DNA of 64,000 nucleotides. Source: Paractinoplanes aksuensis. GTDB taxonomy: Bacteria > Actinomycetota > Actinomycetes > Mycobacteriales > Micromonosporaceae. Below are positions 52,878 through 61,028 of this stretch, in pieces; the stretch's first letter is position 1, and every line of letters begins with the position of its first letter. Below the pieces are notes generated by a model, which was given only the letters and a program-made list of their open reading frames with translations, ran no database searches and had not been told where the DNA came from. A program made the position numbers and the translations under genes. The stretch is taken from NCBI RefSeq assembly GCF_024137025.1, contig NZ_JAMYJR010000042.1, positions 94,720-158,719 on the forward strand, written 5' to 3'.

Positions 52878-52920
52878 GACTCGTCGGTAAGCCCAGTGCA
52901 TTGACGAGTGAGGGAAACAC

Positions 52921-54369
52921 ATGCGCAAAGCCCTGTCCGTAACCCTCGCCGTGGCCGTCGCCGCAGTGACGACGGCCGCGGCGACCTCCCGCCCGTCCCC
53001 GTTGAAGTGGGGACCGTGTCCGGCCGAGGTCTTGTCGCCGGCCCTGCGATGCACCACGGTCCAGGTGCCGCTCGACTACGCCCGGCCGGACGGCCGGCAG
53101 ATCGACATCGCGGTGTCCCGGGTGGTCAGCAAGAAACCCTCGGAGCGCCGGGGTGTGCTGCTGACCAACCCGGGCGGTCCCGGTGGCGAGGGGTTGAGCT
53201 ATCCGGGCCTCATCATCAACCCCGCGATCCCGGAGCCGCTGCCGCAGATCGTCCAGGACCGGTACGACATCATCGGGTTCGATCCGCGCGGGGTCGGCCG
53301 CAGCGCGCCGGTGACGTGCGACGTGACCCCGGCCCAGATCGCCCGGCGCAATCTCCCGTACCCGGAAACCGCAGTTGACGTGCGGAAAGACGCGCGGATC
53401 GCGCAGGCCATCGCGCGGCAGTGCGCCACGTCGGAGACGGCCTCGCTGCTGCCGCACATCACCACGGCCAACACCGCGCGCGACATGGACCGGATCCGGC
53501 AGGCGCTGGGCGAGCCGAAGATCTCCTATTGGGGTACGTCGTACGGCACCTACCTGGGGGCCGTCTACACGACGCTGTTCCCGCAGCGCAGCGACCGCTT
53601 CGTCCTCGACAGCAACCTCGGCCCGAAGGGTTTCGACCACCAGGCCTTCCAGCGCACGGCCGTCGGGATGGAAGACCGTTTCCCGGACTTCGCGAAGTTC
53701 GCCGCGGCCAACCCGCAGTACGGCCTGGGCGCCACCCCGAAGCAGGTCCGCGCGAAGTTCTTCGAGCTGGCGACGCGGCTGGCCCAGAAGCCGGTGCAGG
53801 GCGTCGACGGCTCGCTGTTCCGGGGCATCACCTTCGACCACCTCTACAGCGACCTGGGTCTGACGACGCTGGCCGCGACGTGGCAGGCGCTCGACACGAA
53901 CCGGCCGCTGCCGCCCGAGCCGCCGGCGGCCAACCTCGACAACCTGATCTCGAGCCGGCATCACGTGCTGTGCGGGGACTCGCGCTGGCCGACGGCGGTC
54001 CGCCGCTATCAGCGGGATGTCGCCGCCTACCGCCACGCGTACCCGCTGCTCGGCGCGGCCTCGGCCAACATCACCCCGTGCGCGTACTGGCCGGCCCCGA
54101 TCGAGCGCCCGGTGCGCATCAGCGATCGGGGACCGGCCAACGTCCTCATGGTGCAGAACCTGCGGGACCCCGGAACCCCGATGGTCGGCGCGAGGGAACT
54201 GAGGCAGGCGTTCGGGAACCGGGCCCGCATGGTCACGGCCGACCAGGGCGGTCACGGCGCCTACGTGCTGCTCGCGCGGAACACGTGCGCGAACGACACG
54301 GTCACCACGTTCCTGGCCACGGGACAACGGCCGCAGCACGACCGGGCCTGTCCGGCCGAGGGGTCATAG
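52921..54369 (+). CDS. secreted tripeptidyl-aminopeptidase-like alpha/beta-hydrolase
   Basis: A 482-residue exported serine hydrolase of the actinobacterial tripeptidyl/prolyl aminopeptidase group. A signal peptide (RKALSVTLAVAVAAV) precedes LTNPGGPGGEGL (oxyanion), IGFDPRGVGRSAPV, the nucleophile elbow WGTSYGTYLG, and C-terminal QNLRDPGTPM (Asp) and DQGGHGAYV (His). The C-terminal TAP-like domain carries paired Cys. Promoter of the TTGACC-N19 type. Converges with a related lipoprotein gene, overlapping it by 6 bp. Confidence 0.88.
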   Translation: MRKALSVTLAVAVAAVTTAAATSRPSPLKWGPCPAEVLSPALRCTTVQVPLDYARPDGRQIDIAVSRVVSKKPSERRGVLLTNPGGPGGEGLSYPGLIINPAIPEPLPQIVQDRYDIIGFDPRGVGRSAPVTCDVTPAQIARRNLPYPETAVDVRKDARIAQAIARQCATSETASLLPHITTANTARDMDRIRQALGEPKISYWGTSYGTYLGAVYTTLFPQRSDRFVLDSNLGPKGFDHQAFQRTAVGMEDRFPDFAKFAAANPQYGLGATPKQVRAKFFELATRLAQKPVQGVDGSLFRGITFDHLYSDLGLTTLAATWQALDTNRPLPPEPPAANLDNLISSRHHVLCGDSRWPTAVRRYQRDVAAYRHAYPLLGAASANITPCAYWPAPIERPVRISDRGPANVLMVQNLRDPGTPMVGARELRQAFGNRARMVTADQGGHGAYVLLARNTCANDTVTTFLATGQRPQHDRACPAEGS

Positions 54370-55908
54370 GGTGCAGGTCGCTCCCTTCGCGGGCACTTCG
54401 AGGTCGATGAGGTAGGCGGCAGCCGCCTCGTTGACACAGGGATTCGTGCCGGCCGTGACGATGGTGTGGCCCTCGCCGCGCACCGTGAGGAGCGCGCTGC
54501 CCAGCGTCTCGGCCAGCCGGATCCCGCCCGCGTGCGGGGTGGTGGGATCGCCGGTGATCGATACGACGAGCGTGGCGGGCAGACCCTGAACATCCACGGC
54601 GTACGGGAAACCGAGGGTGGGCGGGGCCGGCCAGTGCTCGCACCCGTCGCGGGCCCCGGTCAGCTCGACCCCCGGATCCATGAACGGCGCCGCCTGGAAG
54701 ATGGCCGCGCGGAGCTCGTTGCCCTGCTCCTCGGTCAGCCGCTGTTCGTCCATGCAGTTGATGGCGTAGTTGGCCTCACCGAAGTTGGTCCAGGCGCCCT
54801 TCGCGTCCCGGCCGCCGAAGTCGAAACCGAGCTGGGCCAGTTCGTCGCCGCGATTCTGGCGCAGCTGGGCCAGCCCCTTGACGATGCGGGGCCAGGCGGC
54901 CGAGGTGTACAACCCGGAGATCACGCCGCCGACCGCGCCGTCGAAGTCGAGCTCACCGCCCAGCGCCGGGATCGGCTTCTCGTGCAGGGGCTGCACGAGC
55001 TTCTGGAACTCGGCCGTGGCCGTCTTCGGGTCCCGCCCGATCGGGCAACTGGCCTGCTGCGCGCAGAACGCGGCCATGCGCTCGAACGCCGCCTGGAATC
55101 CGGTGTACGCGCCGACGCGCCGTTCGACGGTGGCCTGGCGGGAGTCGATGGCCCCATCGAGCAGCATCGCGCGGACGTTCTGCGGGAACTGCTCGGCGTA
55201 GACCGCGCCGAGCCGGGTGCCGTAGCTCTGGCCCAGGAAGGTGAGCTTCTCGTCGCCGAGGACGACGCGCAGCACGTCCATGTCGCGGGCCACGTCCCGG
55301 GTGCCCAGGCCGGCCAGCGCCTCCGGGCCGCCCGAGTCCTTGGCGCACCGCTCGACGACGGCCCGGGTGTCGTTCTCGGTCCACTCCACGGTCGTACCCT
55401 GGGTGGTCAGCGGCACGGCGTTCCGATCGGCCTCGGCGTCGGTGAAGCAGTCGACCGCGGGCCGGGTGGCGCCCACACCCCGCGGATCGAACCCGACCAG
55501 GTCGAACCGCTCCAGGAGCGGGCTCTTCGCCTCGTCCAGCCCGAGCACGGTGGTGGCCGCGCCGAACACCCCGGAACCGCCGGGGCCGCCTGGGTTGGTG
55601 ACCAGCGAGCCGACCTTCGCACCGCGCGCGGCGTGCCGGGCAACGGCGATCTCGACCGTACGTCCGCCGGGTTCGGCGTAGTTCAGGGGCGCCTCCATAC
55701 GGGCGCATTCCAGGCCGTCGACCAGGGCCATGATGGTGTCCTCGGTCGCCGTCGAGGTGTAGTCGTCGCACTTCTCCCACTGCAGCGTCTGCTGGTGGAA
55801 CCGTTCGAGGCCGGCGGACGGGGCCGGGGCCGGCGACTCCGAGGTGCATGCGGCCAGCGTCAGGACGAGCACGGTGGCGGTGAGGCCTCTTCTAGTCAGC
55901 ACAGACAT
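54364..55908 (-). CDS. lipoprotein tripeptidyl-aminopeptidase-like alpha/beta-hydrolase
   Basis: A 514-residue relative of the preceding gene on the opposite strand. The lipobox LTLAAC anchors it outside the membrane at about Cys21. LVTNPGGPGGSGV, VGFDPRGVGATRPAVDC, nucleophile LGQSYGTRLG, Asp in ITGDPTTPH and His in GEGHTIV are present. No TTGACC-N19 promoter was seen upstream and the ribosome site is weak. The head-to-head end overlap of two paralogues with different anchoring (free versus lipid-linked) is unusual. Confidence 0.88.
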   Translation of the reverse strand: MSVLTRRGLTATVLVLTLAACTSESPAPAPSAGLERFHQQTLQWEKCDDYTSTATEDTIMALVDGLECARMEAPLNYAEPGGRTVEIAVARHAARGAKVGSLVTNPGGPGGSGVFGAATTVLGLDEAKSPLLERFDLVGFDPRGVGATRPAVDCFTDAEADRNAVPLTTQGTTVEWTENDTRAVVERCAKDSGGPEALAGLGTRDVARDMDVLRVVLGDEKLTFLGQSYGTRLGAVYAEQFPQNVRAMLLDGAIDSRQATVERRVGAYTGFQAAFERMAAFCAQQASCPIGRDPKTATAEFQKLVQPLHEKPIPALGGELDFDGAVGGVISGLYTSAAWPRIVKGLAQLRQNRGDELAQLGFDFGGRDAKGAWTNFGEANYAINCMDEQRLTEEQGNELRAAIFQAAPFMDPGVELTGARDGCEHWPAPPTLGFPYAVDVQGLPATLVVSITGDPTTPHAGGIRLAETLGSALLTVRGEGHTIVTAGTNPCVNEAAAAYLIDLEVPAKGATCTL

Positions 55909-56023
55909 GCCGTTCAGCTCATCAGCCGGGCGGCGGTGCGATCAGTCCCGTCACGTCACCGCTTTCGATGACGTGGCGTCACTGGCCCTTCAGATCATTG
56001 AGGTTCCTCGATATAAGGGAGCG

Positions 56024-56728
56024 ATGAGACTCAGAATTGGCGCGGCGATCTTGTTCCTGGTGGCGCTCGTCGGTGGACCGGCCGGCGCGGCGGCAGCGTC
56101 TGAGCCGACGCCGACGCCGACGTGCCCGCCGGCCTTGCCGCTGAGCGGGTCGGTCGCCGCGGCGACCACCGAGAGCCTGACGATCAGCTACTGGATTCTC
56201 TTCACGCCGCCCTGCGGCTACAACCCGCCCGTCACCGTGACCCTCTTCGACTCGTCCGAGGACGCTCGCCAGTGGATCGATCCGGTGGCCGAGGCGGTGT
56301 CCGGGCCCGAGCGCAACGGGGCGATCACCGTCGCCGGGCTGACTGCGGGCACCCAGTACTGGTACCGGTTCAGCGCCGACGGCAAGCGTGATCCGTACCT
56401 GATCGGGTCCGGGCGGACCGCCGCGGCGCAGGCGTGTGCGGCCACGGTGACGATCGGCAGCGCGTGGACCGGCGGCTTCGTAGCCACTGTTTCCGTACGC
56501 AATACCGGGTCCGAGCCGCTGGCCGGCTGGCACGTCTCCTGGCGCTGGGCCGGCGACGAACGCATCGAGTCGGTGTGGAACGGAGTGGCCCAGAGCGGCG
56601 CCGACGGCGTGACGATCAGCAACGCCTCCTGGAACGGCGCGCTGCCCGTCGGTGGCTCGACCACGTTCGGCCTGCTCGCCGCCTCGGGCGCGCCGCCCGT
56701 CGCCCTCACCCCGACCTGCGCCGGCTGA
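56024..56728 (+). CDS. secreted FnIII-like plus CBM2 protein
   Basis: A 234-residue exported protein: signal peptide ending AAAAS, a fibronectin-III-like beta-sandwich (about 40-135; SLTISYWI, GLTAGTQYWYRF), then a family 2 carbohydrate-binding module (about 140-234; WTGGFVATVSVRNTGSEPLAGW, ESVWNGVAQ, NASWNGAL). No catalytic domain. Could be a free cellulose/chitin-binding accessory protein. AAGGGAG lies 3 nt before the ATG. Overlaps the NIPSNAP gene tail-to-tail by 23 bp. Confidence 0.85.
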   Translation: MRLRIGAAILFLVALVGGPAGAAAASEPTPTPTCPPALPLSGSVAAATTESLTISYWILFTPPCGYNPPVTVTLFDSSEDARQWIDPVAEAVSGPERNGAITVAGLTAGTQYWYRFSADGKRDPYLIGSGRTAAAQACAATVTIGSAWTGGFVATVSVRNTGSEPLAGWHVSWRWAGDERIESVWNGVAQSGADGVTISNASWNGALPVGGSTTFGLLAASGAPPVALTPTCAG

Positions 56729-57452
56729 CCGGCCGGGGGTGTCTCGAGGCCGCCGTCGGTTGCAGCAGGTCGATTCCGGTGACGACCCCGGCCTGGTCGA
56801 GTCGTTCGACCACGTCGCGCCAGCCGGGGTCGTCCCGGAGCCGGTCGGTGGCCGAGCGCCACTGTGTTTCGTCCTCGAAAACCGTCAGAGCCACGATGTG
56901 CCGGCCCGGCTGCACCGGTAGCCGAGGGAACGTGTTCTCCGCGGGCTCTGTGCGCCACATCGCGACCGGTGCGCCCAGGGCCTGCTCGAGAATTTTGTGG
57001 CCCCCTCCGCACAGCAGCGCCTCGGCCTCGTCGACCACCTTCGACCAGACGTGGACCACCGCCCACGGGTCACTGTCGGTGGGGCCGGTTCCGCCCGCAC
57101 CGGCCGGCGGCCGAGGAGAGTGCGGGGGCTCGGTCGGTCGCAGCAGCAGCACATCGTCGCTGTCGAGCATGGTGGCGTTGGCCGCGTCCCGGTGGGCCCG
57201 CCAGGCCGGCCCGAAATAGAACGCCTCCAGCGCCTCCTGCCGCCGTGTCATCGACGCGAAGCCCCGGAACCACACGAACCGGTCGGGGCTCCGCCGATCA
57301 CGGAACTGCCCGCCGAGCCGCATGCCGGCCTGTTCCTGGCCGTCGACGAGCCAACCCTGAAACACCCGCTGCAGCTCGTCGAAGCCCTGTGGGCGCAGCT
57401 GGTAGCGGCGCAGCTCGACGATCGGGCAGTCGGCGAAATCCGTGACCGGCAT
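56706..57452 (-). CDS. NIPSNAP-family protein
   Basis: A 248-residue protein with a ferredoxin-like NIPSNAP opening (IVELRRYQLRPQGFDEL, FRDRRSPDRFVWFRGF, AFYFGPAWRAHRDAAN) followed by a second similar domain (WRTEPAENTFPRLPVQ, IVALTVFEDETQW). Function of bacterial members is unknown; many are linked to redox or aldehyde stress. It diverges from an Rrf2 regulator with a 17-bp dyad between them, strongly suggesting control by that regulator. Confidence 0.82.
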   Translation of the reverse strand: MPVTDFADCPIVELRRYQLRPQGFDELQRVFQGWLVDGQEQAGMRLGGQFRDRRSPDRFVWFRGFASMTRRQEALEAFYFGPAWRAHRDAANATMLDSDDVLLLRPTEPPHSPRPPAGAGGTGPTDSDPWAVVHVWSKVVDEAEALLCGGGHKILEQALGAPVAMWRTEPAENTFPRLPVQPGRHIVALTVFEDETQWRSATDRLRDDPGWRDVVERLDQAGVVTGIDLLQPTAASRHPRPVSRRRSG

Positions 57453-57465
57453 CCTGTCCCCGTCC

Positions 57466-57482
57466 GTAACAATTTTTGTTAC
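57466..57482. promoter_or_regulatory. Rrf2 operator candidate
   Basis: A perfect 7-bp inverted repeat GTAACAA-TTT-TTGTTAC lies 14 nt before the NIPSNAP ATG and 49 nt before the Rrf2 ATG. AT-rich dyads of this size in the divergent gap are typical for YwnA-like Rrf2 regulators. Confidence 0.75.
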
Positions 57483-57530
57483 CCATTATGGTGAGGGCGA
57501 CGGAGTCCACAACCCCCGGACGGAGTTTCC

Positions 57531-58004
57531 ATGGCCGGCAACAGCCGCTTGACGGTGGCCGTGCACGCGTTGTGCTGGCTGGCCCTGGCCGAGCGGCACG
57601 GCCACACCGGGCTGTCCAGCGATCAGATCGCGGCCAGCCTGGAGAGCAACCCCGTCGCGGTGCGGCGGGCGCTGGGCCCGCTCCGCACGGCGGGTCTGGT
57701 CACCGCCGGTAAGGGGCCGGGCGGTGGATGGTCCCTGCGGGTGGAGGCCGCCCGGATATCGCTCGCTGACGTGTATGCGGCGGTCGAGCCGGGCGCGGTG
57801 TTCGCTCTGCATCCCCACCCGCCGCGGCCGGACTGCCCGGTGGGCCACGGCATCGCGCCCGTCCTGGAAGACGTCTACGAGAACGTGGGGCAGGCGGTGA
57901 TCGGCGAACTGGCCCGGCACACGATCGCGGGCGTGCTCGACACGCTGCTGGAACAGCACCCGCTGCCGATGCCGTGGGCCGGGGTCCCCGTGCCCCGGCC
58001 TTAG
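57531..58004 (+). CDS. Rrf2 family transcriptional regulator
   Basis: A 157-residue winged-helix regulator (LTVAVHALCWLALAERHG; SDQIAASLESNPVAVRRALGPLRTAGLV; GPGGGWSL wing). One Cys-containing motif, DCPVGHGI, occurs near residue 100, but the three-Cys cluster of Fe-S sensors is absent, so it resembles YwnA/thiol-type members. GGACGGAG precedes the ATG. It probably represses itself and the divergent NIPSNAP gene through the dyad at 57466. Confidence 0.9.
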   Translation: MAGNSRLTVAVHALCWLALAERHGHTGLSSDQIAASLESNPVAVRRALGPLRTAGLVTAGKGPGGGWSLRVEAARISLADVYAAVEPGAVFALHPHPPRPDCPVGHGIAPVLEDVYENVGQAVIGELARHTIAGVLDTLLEQHPLPMPWAGVPVPRP

Positions 58005-58014
58005 GGCCACTCAG

Positions 58015-58101
58015 CGCCCGGTCGTCGCCAGCGCCCTGGACATCGCCCGGTCGCTGCCGGCGCCCTGCTCAGCGCCCGGTTGCTGCCAGCGCCCTGGACA
58101 T
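58015..58101. repeat. three tandem copies of a 29-bp unit
   Basis: Units start CGCCCGGT at 58015, 58044 and 58073, with a partial fourth at 58102. Copies 1 and 3 are nearly identical and copy 2 differs at a few positions. The array covers the 3' end of the STAS gene, whose stop falls between copies 2 and 3. Confidence 0.8.
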
Positions 58102-58449
58102 CGCCCGGGGAACGGTCGGGTACGTCGTGAAGGCCGAGTCCATCCGCCGCGTGTGCAGGACCCGGCGTACGAGGTCGGGCGACGCGACGAGCAGCAGGTC
58201 GCCCCCGCGCCGACGGGCCGCGGACCGGCCGGCGAGCAGCATGTTCAGCGCGACCCGGTGGACGGCCGACGTGCGGCTGAGGTCCACGATGACCCAGGAG
58301 TGGGCGCCGGCCGCCTCGGCCAGGACGGTCCGCAGGTCAGTGATGGTGTCCGGACCGAGATCGCCGATCACCCGAACCACGGACGCGGCGGTCGTGGCCT
58401 GCCACGACACACGAGCGACCCGTCCAGCCGCCTCGGAAACAGTTGTCAT
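58069..58449 (-). CDS. STAS-domain anti-sigma-factor antagonist
   Basis: A 126-residue single STAS domain (SVVRVIGDLGPDTITDLRTVL; SWVIVDLSRTSAVHRVALNML; the ARRRGGDLLLVAS helix). The usual phospho-acceptor Ser/Thr lies in the DLSRTSAVH loop. Such proteins switch anti-sigma kinases such as the STAS-ATPase at 32171. The C-terminus was generated or altered by the 29-bp repeat. A CATGAC repeat cluster and a degenerate CCCTGTTCC element lie upstream. Confidence 0.83.
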   Translation of the reverse strand: MTTVSEAAGRVARVSWQATTAASVVRVIGDLGPDTITDLRTVLAEAAGAHSWVIVDLSRTSAVHRVALNMLLAGRSAARRRGGDLLLVASPDLVRRVLHTRRMDSAFTTYPTVPRAMSRALAATGR

Positions 58450-58515
58450 GGTGGCACCACCTCACTGTTCGCGTCCGCAACAGCGCTCCGCGTGGCACCA
58501 ACCCTGTTCCGGCTA

Positions 58516-58566
58516 CATGACGAGTTGTACACGACTTCATGACAGATACATGACGACGGTCATGAC
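58516..58566. repeat. four CATGAC direct repeats in helical phase
   Basis: CATGAC starts at 58516, 58538, 58549 and 58561, that is with spacings of 22, 11 and 12 bp. All copies are on one face of the helix. The cluster lies between the STAS gene (start 58449) and the LAL promoter at 58686. The arrangement resembles activator sites built from direct repeats, such as those of SARP-type or OmpR-type proteins. The rest of this 300-bp gap shows nothing else. Confidence 0.5.
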
Positions 58567-58685
58567 TGTCGGCGGTGGTCGTGGTCGGCCCGGCCGTGAT
58601 CTCGTCCGCATGGACCGGCCGGTCTTGCCGTCGGGTCCGGTCAGGACGATATCTGGGCCGTGGGCGATGTCGCCGCGGCGCGGGG

Positions 58686-58716
58686 TTGACCCTGTGGCGA
58701 GGACACACTCTTCAAT
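58686..58716 (+). promoter_or_regulatory. MerR-type 19-bp-spacer promoter of the short LAL gene
   Basis: TTGACC, spacer CTGTGGCGAGGACACACTC (19), then TTCAAT. A GTG at 58722 lies 5 nt beyond the -10, in frame with the LAL gene, so a leaderless start is possible as well as the ATG 58761 with GAGGAGG. Confidence 0.7.
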
Positions 58717-58760
58717 CGGTGGTGCGGGTGAGTGCGAACTCTGAGGTGAGGAGGCGGCAC

Positions 58761-60359
58761 ATGACCATGTCGGCCGACGTCGTCGCGTCCGATCTGGTGG
58801 GGCGGGTGGGTGAGCTGGCCCGCCTGACCGCCTTCCTGGACGAGGCCGCCCGGGCGGGGGCCGCCCTGCTGCTCGCCGGCGAGCCGGGTGTCGGCAAGAC
58901 GGCCCTGCTGGACGCGGCCACCGACCGGGCGGCCGCGCGGGGCATCCGGGTGATCCGGGGCGGCGGTGTCGAGTACGAGTCGGAGATCAGCTTCTCGGGT
59001 CTGCACCAGCTCGTCGGCCCGCTCCGGGCCGAACTGGCCCGGCTGCCCGAGCCGGCCCGGGGCGTCCTCGAGGTCGCGCTCGGTTTCGGCGCCGGGCCCA
59101 CCCCGGCCGACATGGCGATCCTCAACGCGGCCCACGCGCTGTTCGTCGCGGCCGCCCGCGAGCAGCCCCTGCTTCTGGTGGTCGATGACGTTCACGTGCT
59201 CGACCGGGCCAGCTGGTGCGTGATCAGCTTCCTGGCCCGGCGCACCTGCGGTCACCGCCTCGGCGTGCTCGCGGCCGTGCGGACCGGGATCGCCGAGCTG
59301 CCGTACCGCCTGCGGCTGCCCGAGCTGCCGCTGGCCCCGCTGCCCGACCCGGACGCGATCAGCCTGCTGTCGCGCCGGTTCACCACCCTCCCACGCCGGG
59401 TGCTCGTGGAGGTGGCCCGTCAGGCCCAGGGGAATCCGCTCGCCCTGCTGGAGTTCGGCGCCCTGGCCTCGGCCGCCCACCGCCCGCTGGCCGGCCACTT
59501 CGAACTCTCCCGCCAACTGAGGCGGGAGCTGGGCACACCGCAGCGGCGCCGATCCCTGACGGCGGCGGCCGCGGCCGGGGACGCCTGCGCCATCCATTGC
59601 CGGATGCTCTTCGAGTGGGCCGCGAGCCGCGGGCTCGGCCGCCTCGAAAGCTGGGCCCACCTGGCGCTGACCCGGGCCGCGCTCGGCTGTTCGGACTTCG
59701 AGTCGGCCTACACGCACGCGTCGGCGATCACCCGGCCCGGCGAGTTGCCGCCGTTCCATCCGGAAGCACTGTGGACCGCATTCGATCTGGTCGAGGCGGC
59801 GCTCAATTCGGGGCGGCCGCAGGAGGCGCGCCGGCACGCGGCGGCGTTGCGCGAGGCCGGGGTCGCCCGCATCTCACCCCGTCTGGCCCTGGCCACGAAG
59901 GCGGTGACCGCGATGACCGCGTCCCCGCCCGAGGCGACGCGGCTGTTCGCCGAAGCCCTGGCGCTGCCCGGCATCGAGCAGTGGCCGTTCGAGGTCGCCC
60001 GGACCCGGCTCGCGTACGGCGAGCACCTTCGCCGCCGGACCCGGCGAGCCGAGGCCCGTACACAGCTGGCCGCCGCCCGCGAGCTTTTCGAGCGCCTCGG
60101 CGCCACGCCGTGGGCGGCCCGGGCCGGCGCCGAGCTGCGGGCCACCGGGACGAGGCGGACCGGCGAGTCCCTGACGCCGCAGGAACTCGAGGTGGCCGAG
60201 CTGGCCGCGGCCGGCCTGCCCACGAAAGAGATCGCGGCCCGGCTGGTGATCTCACCGCGTACGGTGTCGGCGCACTTGTACCGGGTCTTCCCCAAGCTGG
60301 GCATCAGATCGCGGGCCGCGTTGCGCGACGCCCTCACCGGGCAGGAGCGGACGCCGTGA
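58761..60359 (+). CDS. short LAL-type LuxR regulator with internal deletion
   Basis: A 532-residue LuxR-type ATPase regulator: Walker A GEPGVGKTALL, VVDDVHVLD as Walker B, QAQGNPLALLEF, then a C-terminal LuxR helix-turn-helix (LTPQELEVAELAAAG, SPRTVSAHLYRVFPKLGI). Compared with the 805-residue LAL at 13187 about 270 residues are missing. The ATPase module breaks off after HFELSRQLRRELG and the text resumes inside the helical region (AGDACAIHCRMLFEWAASRG). The junction is in frame, so the gene may still work or may be a fusion by deletion. Preceded by a TTGACC-N19 promoter; starts at ATG 58761 (GAGGAGG) or leaderless GTG 58722. Overlaps MerR paralogue 2 tail-to-tail. Confidence 0.83.
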   Translation: MTMSADVVASDLVGRVGELARLTAFLDEAARAGAALLLAGEPGVGKTALLDAATDRAAARGIRVIRGGGVEYESEISFSGLHQLVGPLRAELARLPEPARGVLEVALGFGAGPTPADMAILNAAHALFVAAAREQPLLLVVDDVHVLDRASWCVISFLARRTCGHRLGVLAAVRTGIAELPYRLRLPELPLAPLPDPDAISLLSRRFTTLPRRVLVEVARQAQGNPLALLEFGALASAAHRPLAGHFELSRQLRRELGTPQRRRSLTAAAAAGDACAIHCRMLFEWAASRGLGRLESWAHLALTRAALGCSDFESAYTHASAITRPGELPPFHPEALWTAFDLVEAALNSGRPQEARRHAAALREAGVARISPRLALATKAVTAMTASPPEATRLFAEALALPGIEQWPFEVARTRLAYGEHLRRRTRRAEARTQLAAARELFERLGATPWAARAGAELRATGTRRTGESLTPQELEVAELAAAGLPTKEIAARLVISPRTVSAHLYRVFPKLGIRSRAALRDALTGQERTP

Positions 60360-60957
60360 GCTGCTGCCGGGCGAGGTCGCCGGCGCGGACCAGGACGTCG
60401 AGCTGGGCCGGGTTGTAGAGCTCGACCACCGCGTCGACCAAGGTCTGCCGGGTGAGGTGCGGGCTCGCGGCCAGCCGGGTGGCCGGGTCGCTCAGCCACG
60501 GGTGGTCGGCGAGATGGCGTACGAGGGAAGGGGTGAGCTTTTCGGCCAGGCGCTGCCGGGACTCCTCGTCGGCGTCGGCGGACAGGGCGTCGAACTCCGG
60601 GTCCACGGGGCCGGCCTCGTCGGACCGGTTCGGCTCAACGAATGCGCCGTCACGCAGGATGACGGCGATGCCGGAGCGCATCTTGCGCAGGCGCTGAAGT
60701 TCCGCCGTGAGATCGGCGTCGACCTGACGCAACAGCATGTGGTCCTCGGCGGCGTCCACCCGGATCCGCGCGAGCGGCACGCCCAGGTCGACAAGTCGCC
60801 GGATCCGCAGCAGGCGAACGAAATCCTGGACGCCGTACTGTTTGTAGCCGTTGCCGCGGCGTTCCGGCTCCTCGAGCAGACCGAGCCGGTGGTAGTGCCG
60901 GATGGTGTTCACCGTGGTGCCGGCCAGGTCGGCGAGCTCCCGGGTGCTCCAGGCCAC
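60334..60957 (-). CDS. MerR family regulator, paralogue 2 (autoregulated candidate)
   Basis: A 207-residue MerR regulator (STRELADLAGTTVNTIRHYH, GNGYKQY), about 40-47 residues shorter than its paralogues because a segment of the effector domain (between VILRDGAF and EFDALSADADE) is lacking. The C-terminal pattern (LADHPWL, RQTLVDAVVELYNPAQLDVL) is retained. GTG with AGGAGG. Its own promoter at 60992 is of the TTGACC-N19 type. This links the motif to the MerR family and suggests autoregulation. Confidence 0.9.
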   Translation of the reverse strand: MAWSTRELADLAGTTVNTIRHYHRLGLLEEPERRGNGYKQYGVQDFVRLLRIRRLVDLGVPLARIRVDAAEDHMLLRQVDADLTAELQRLRKMRSGIAVILRDGAFVEPNRSDEAGPVDPEFDALSADADEESRQRLAEKLTPSLVRHLADHPWLSDPATRLAASPHLTRQTLVDAVVELYNPAQLDVLVRAGDLARQQLTASAPAR

Positions 60958-60991
60958 GTCGGATCCTCCTGAACCACGGCGGTTTCCGGCC

Positions 60992-61022
60992 ATCCGACAC
61001 CCTGTTCCGACCACAGGGTCAA
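60992..61022 (-). promoter_or_regulatory. MerR-type 19-bp-spacer promoter of MerR paralogue 2
   Basis: Minus strand TTGACC, spacer CTGTGGTCGGAACAGGGTG (19), then TCGGAT. It starts 7 nt after the stop of GPP34 copy 2. Confidence 0.82.
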
Positions 61023-61028
61023 GCTGGT

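Noticed and set aside
58015..58101. CRISPR-like array
   Set aside because: The 29-bp units are contiguous with no spacers, so this is a simple tandem repeat.
58490..58525. MerR-type promoter before the STAS gene
   Set aside because: GGAACAGGGT is present on the minus strand but the -35 at the proper place is CTCGTC and the -10 is GC-rich; at best a degenerate site.
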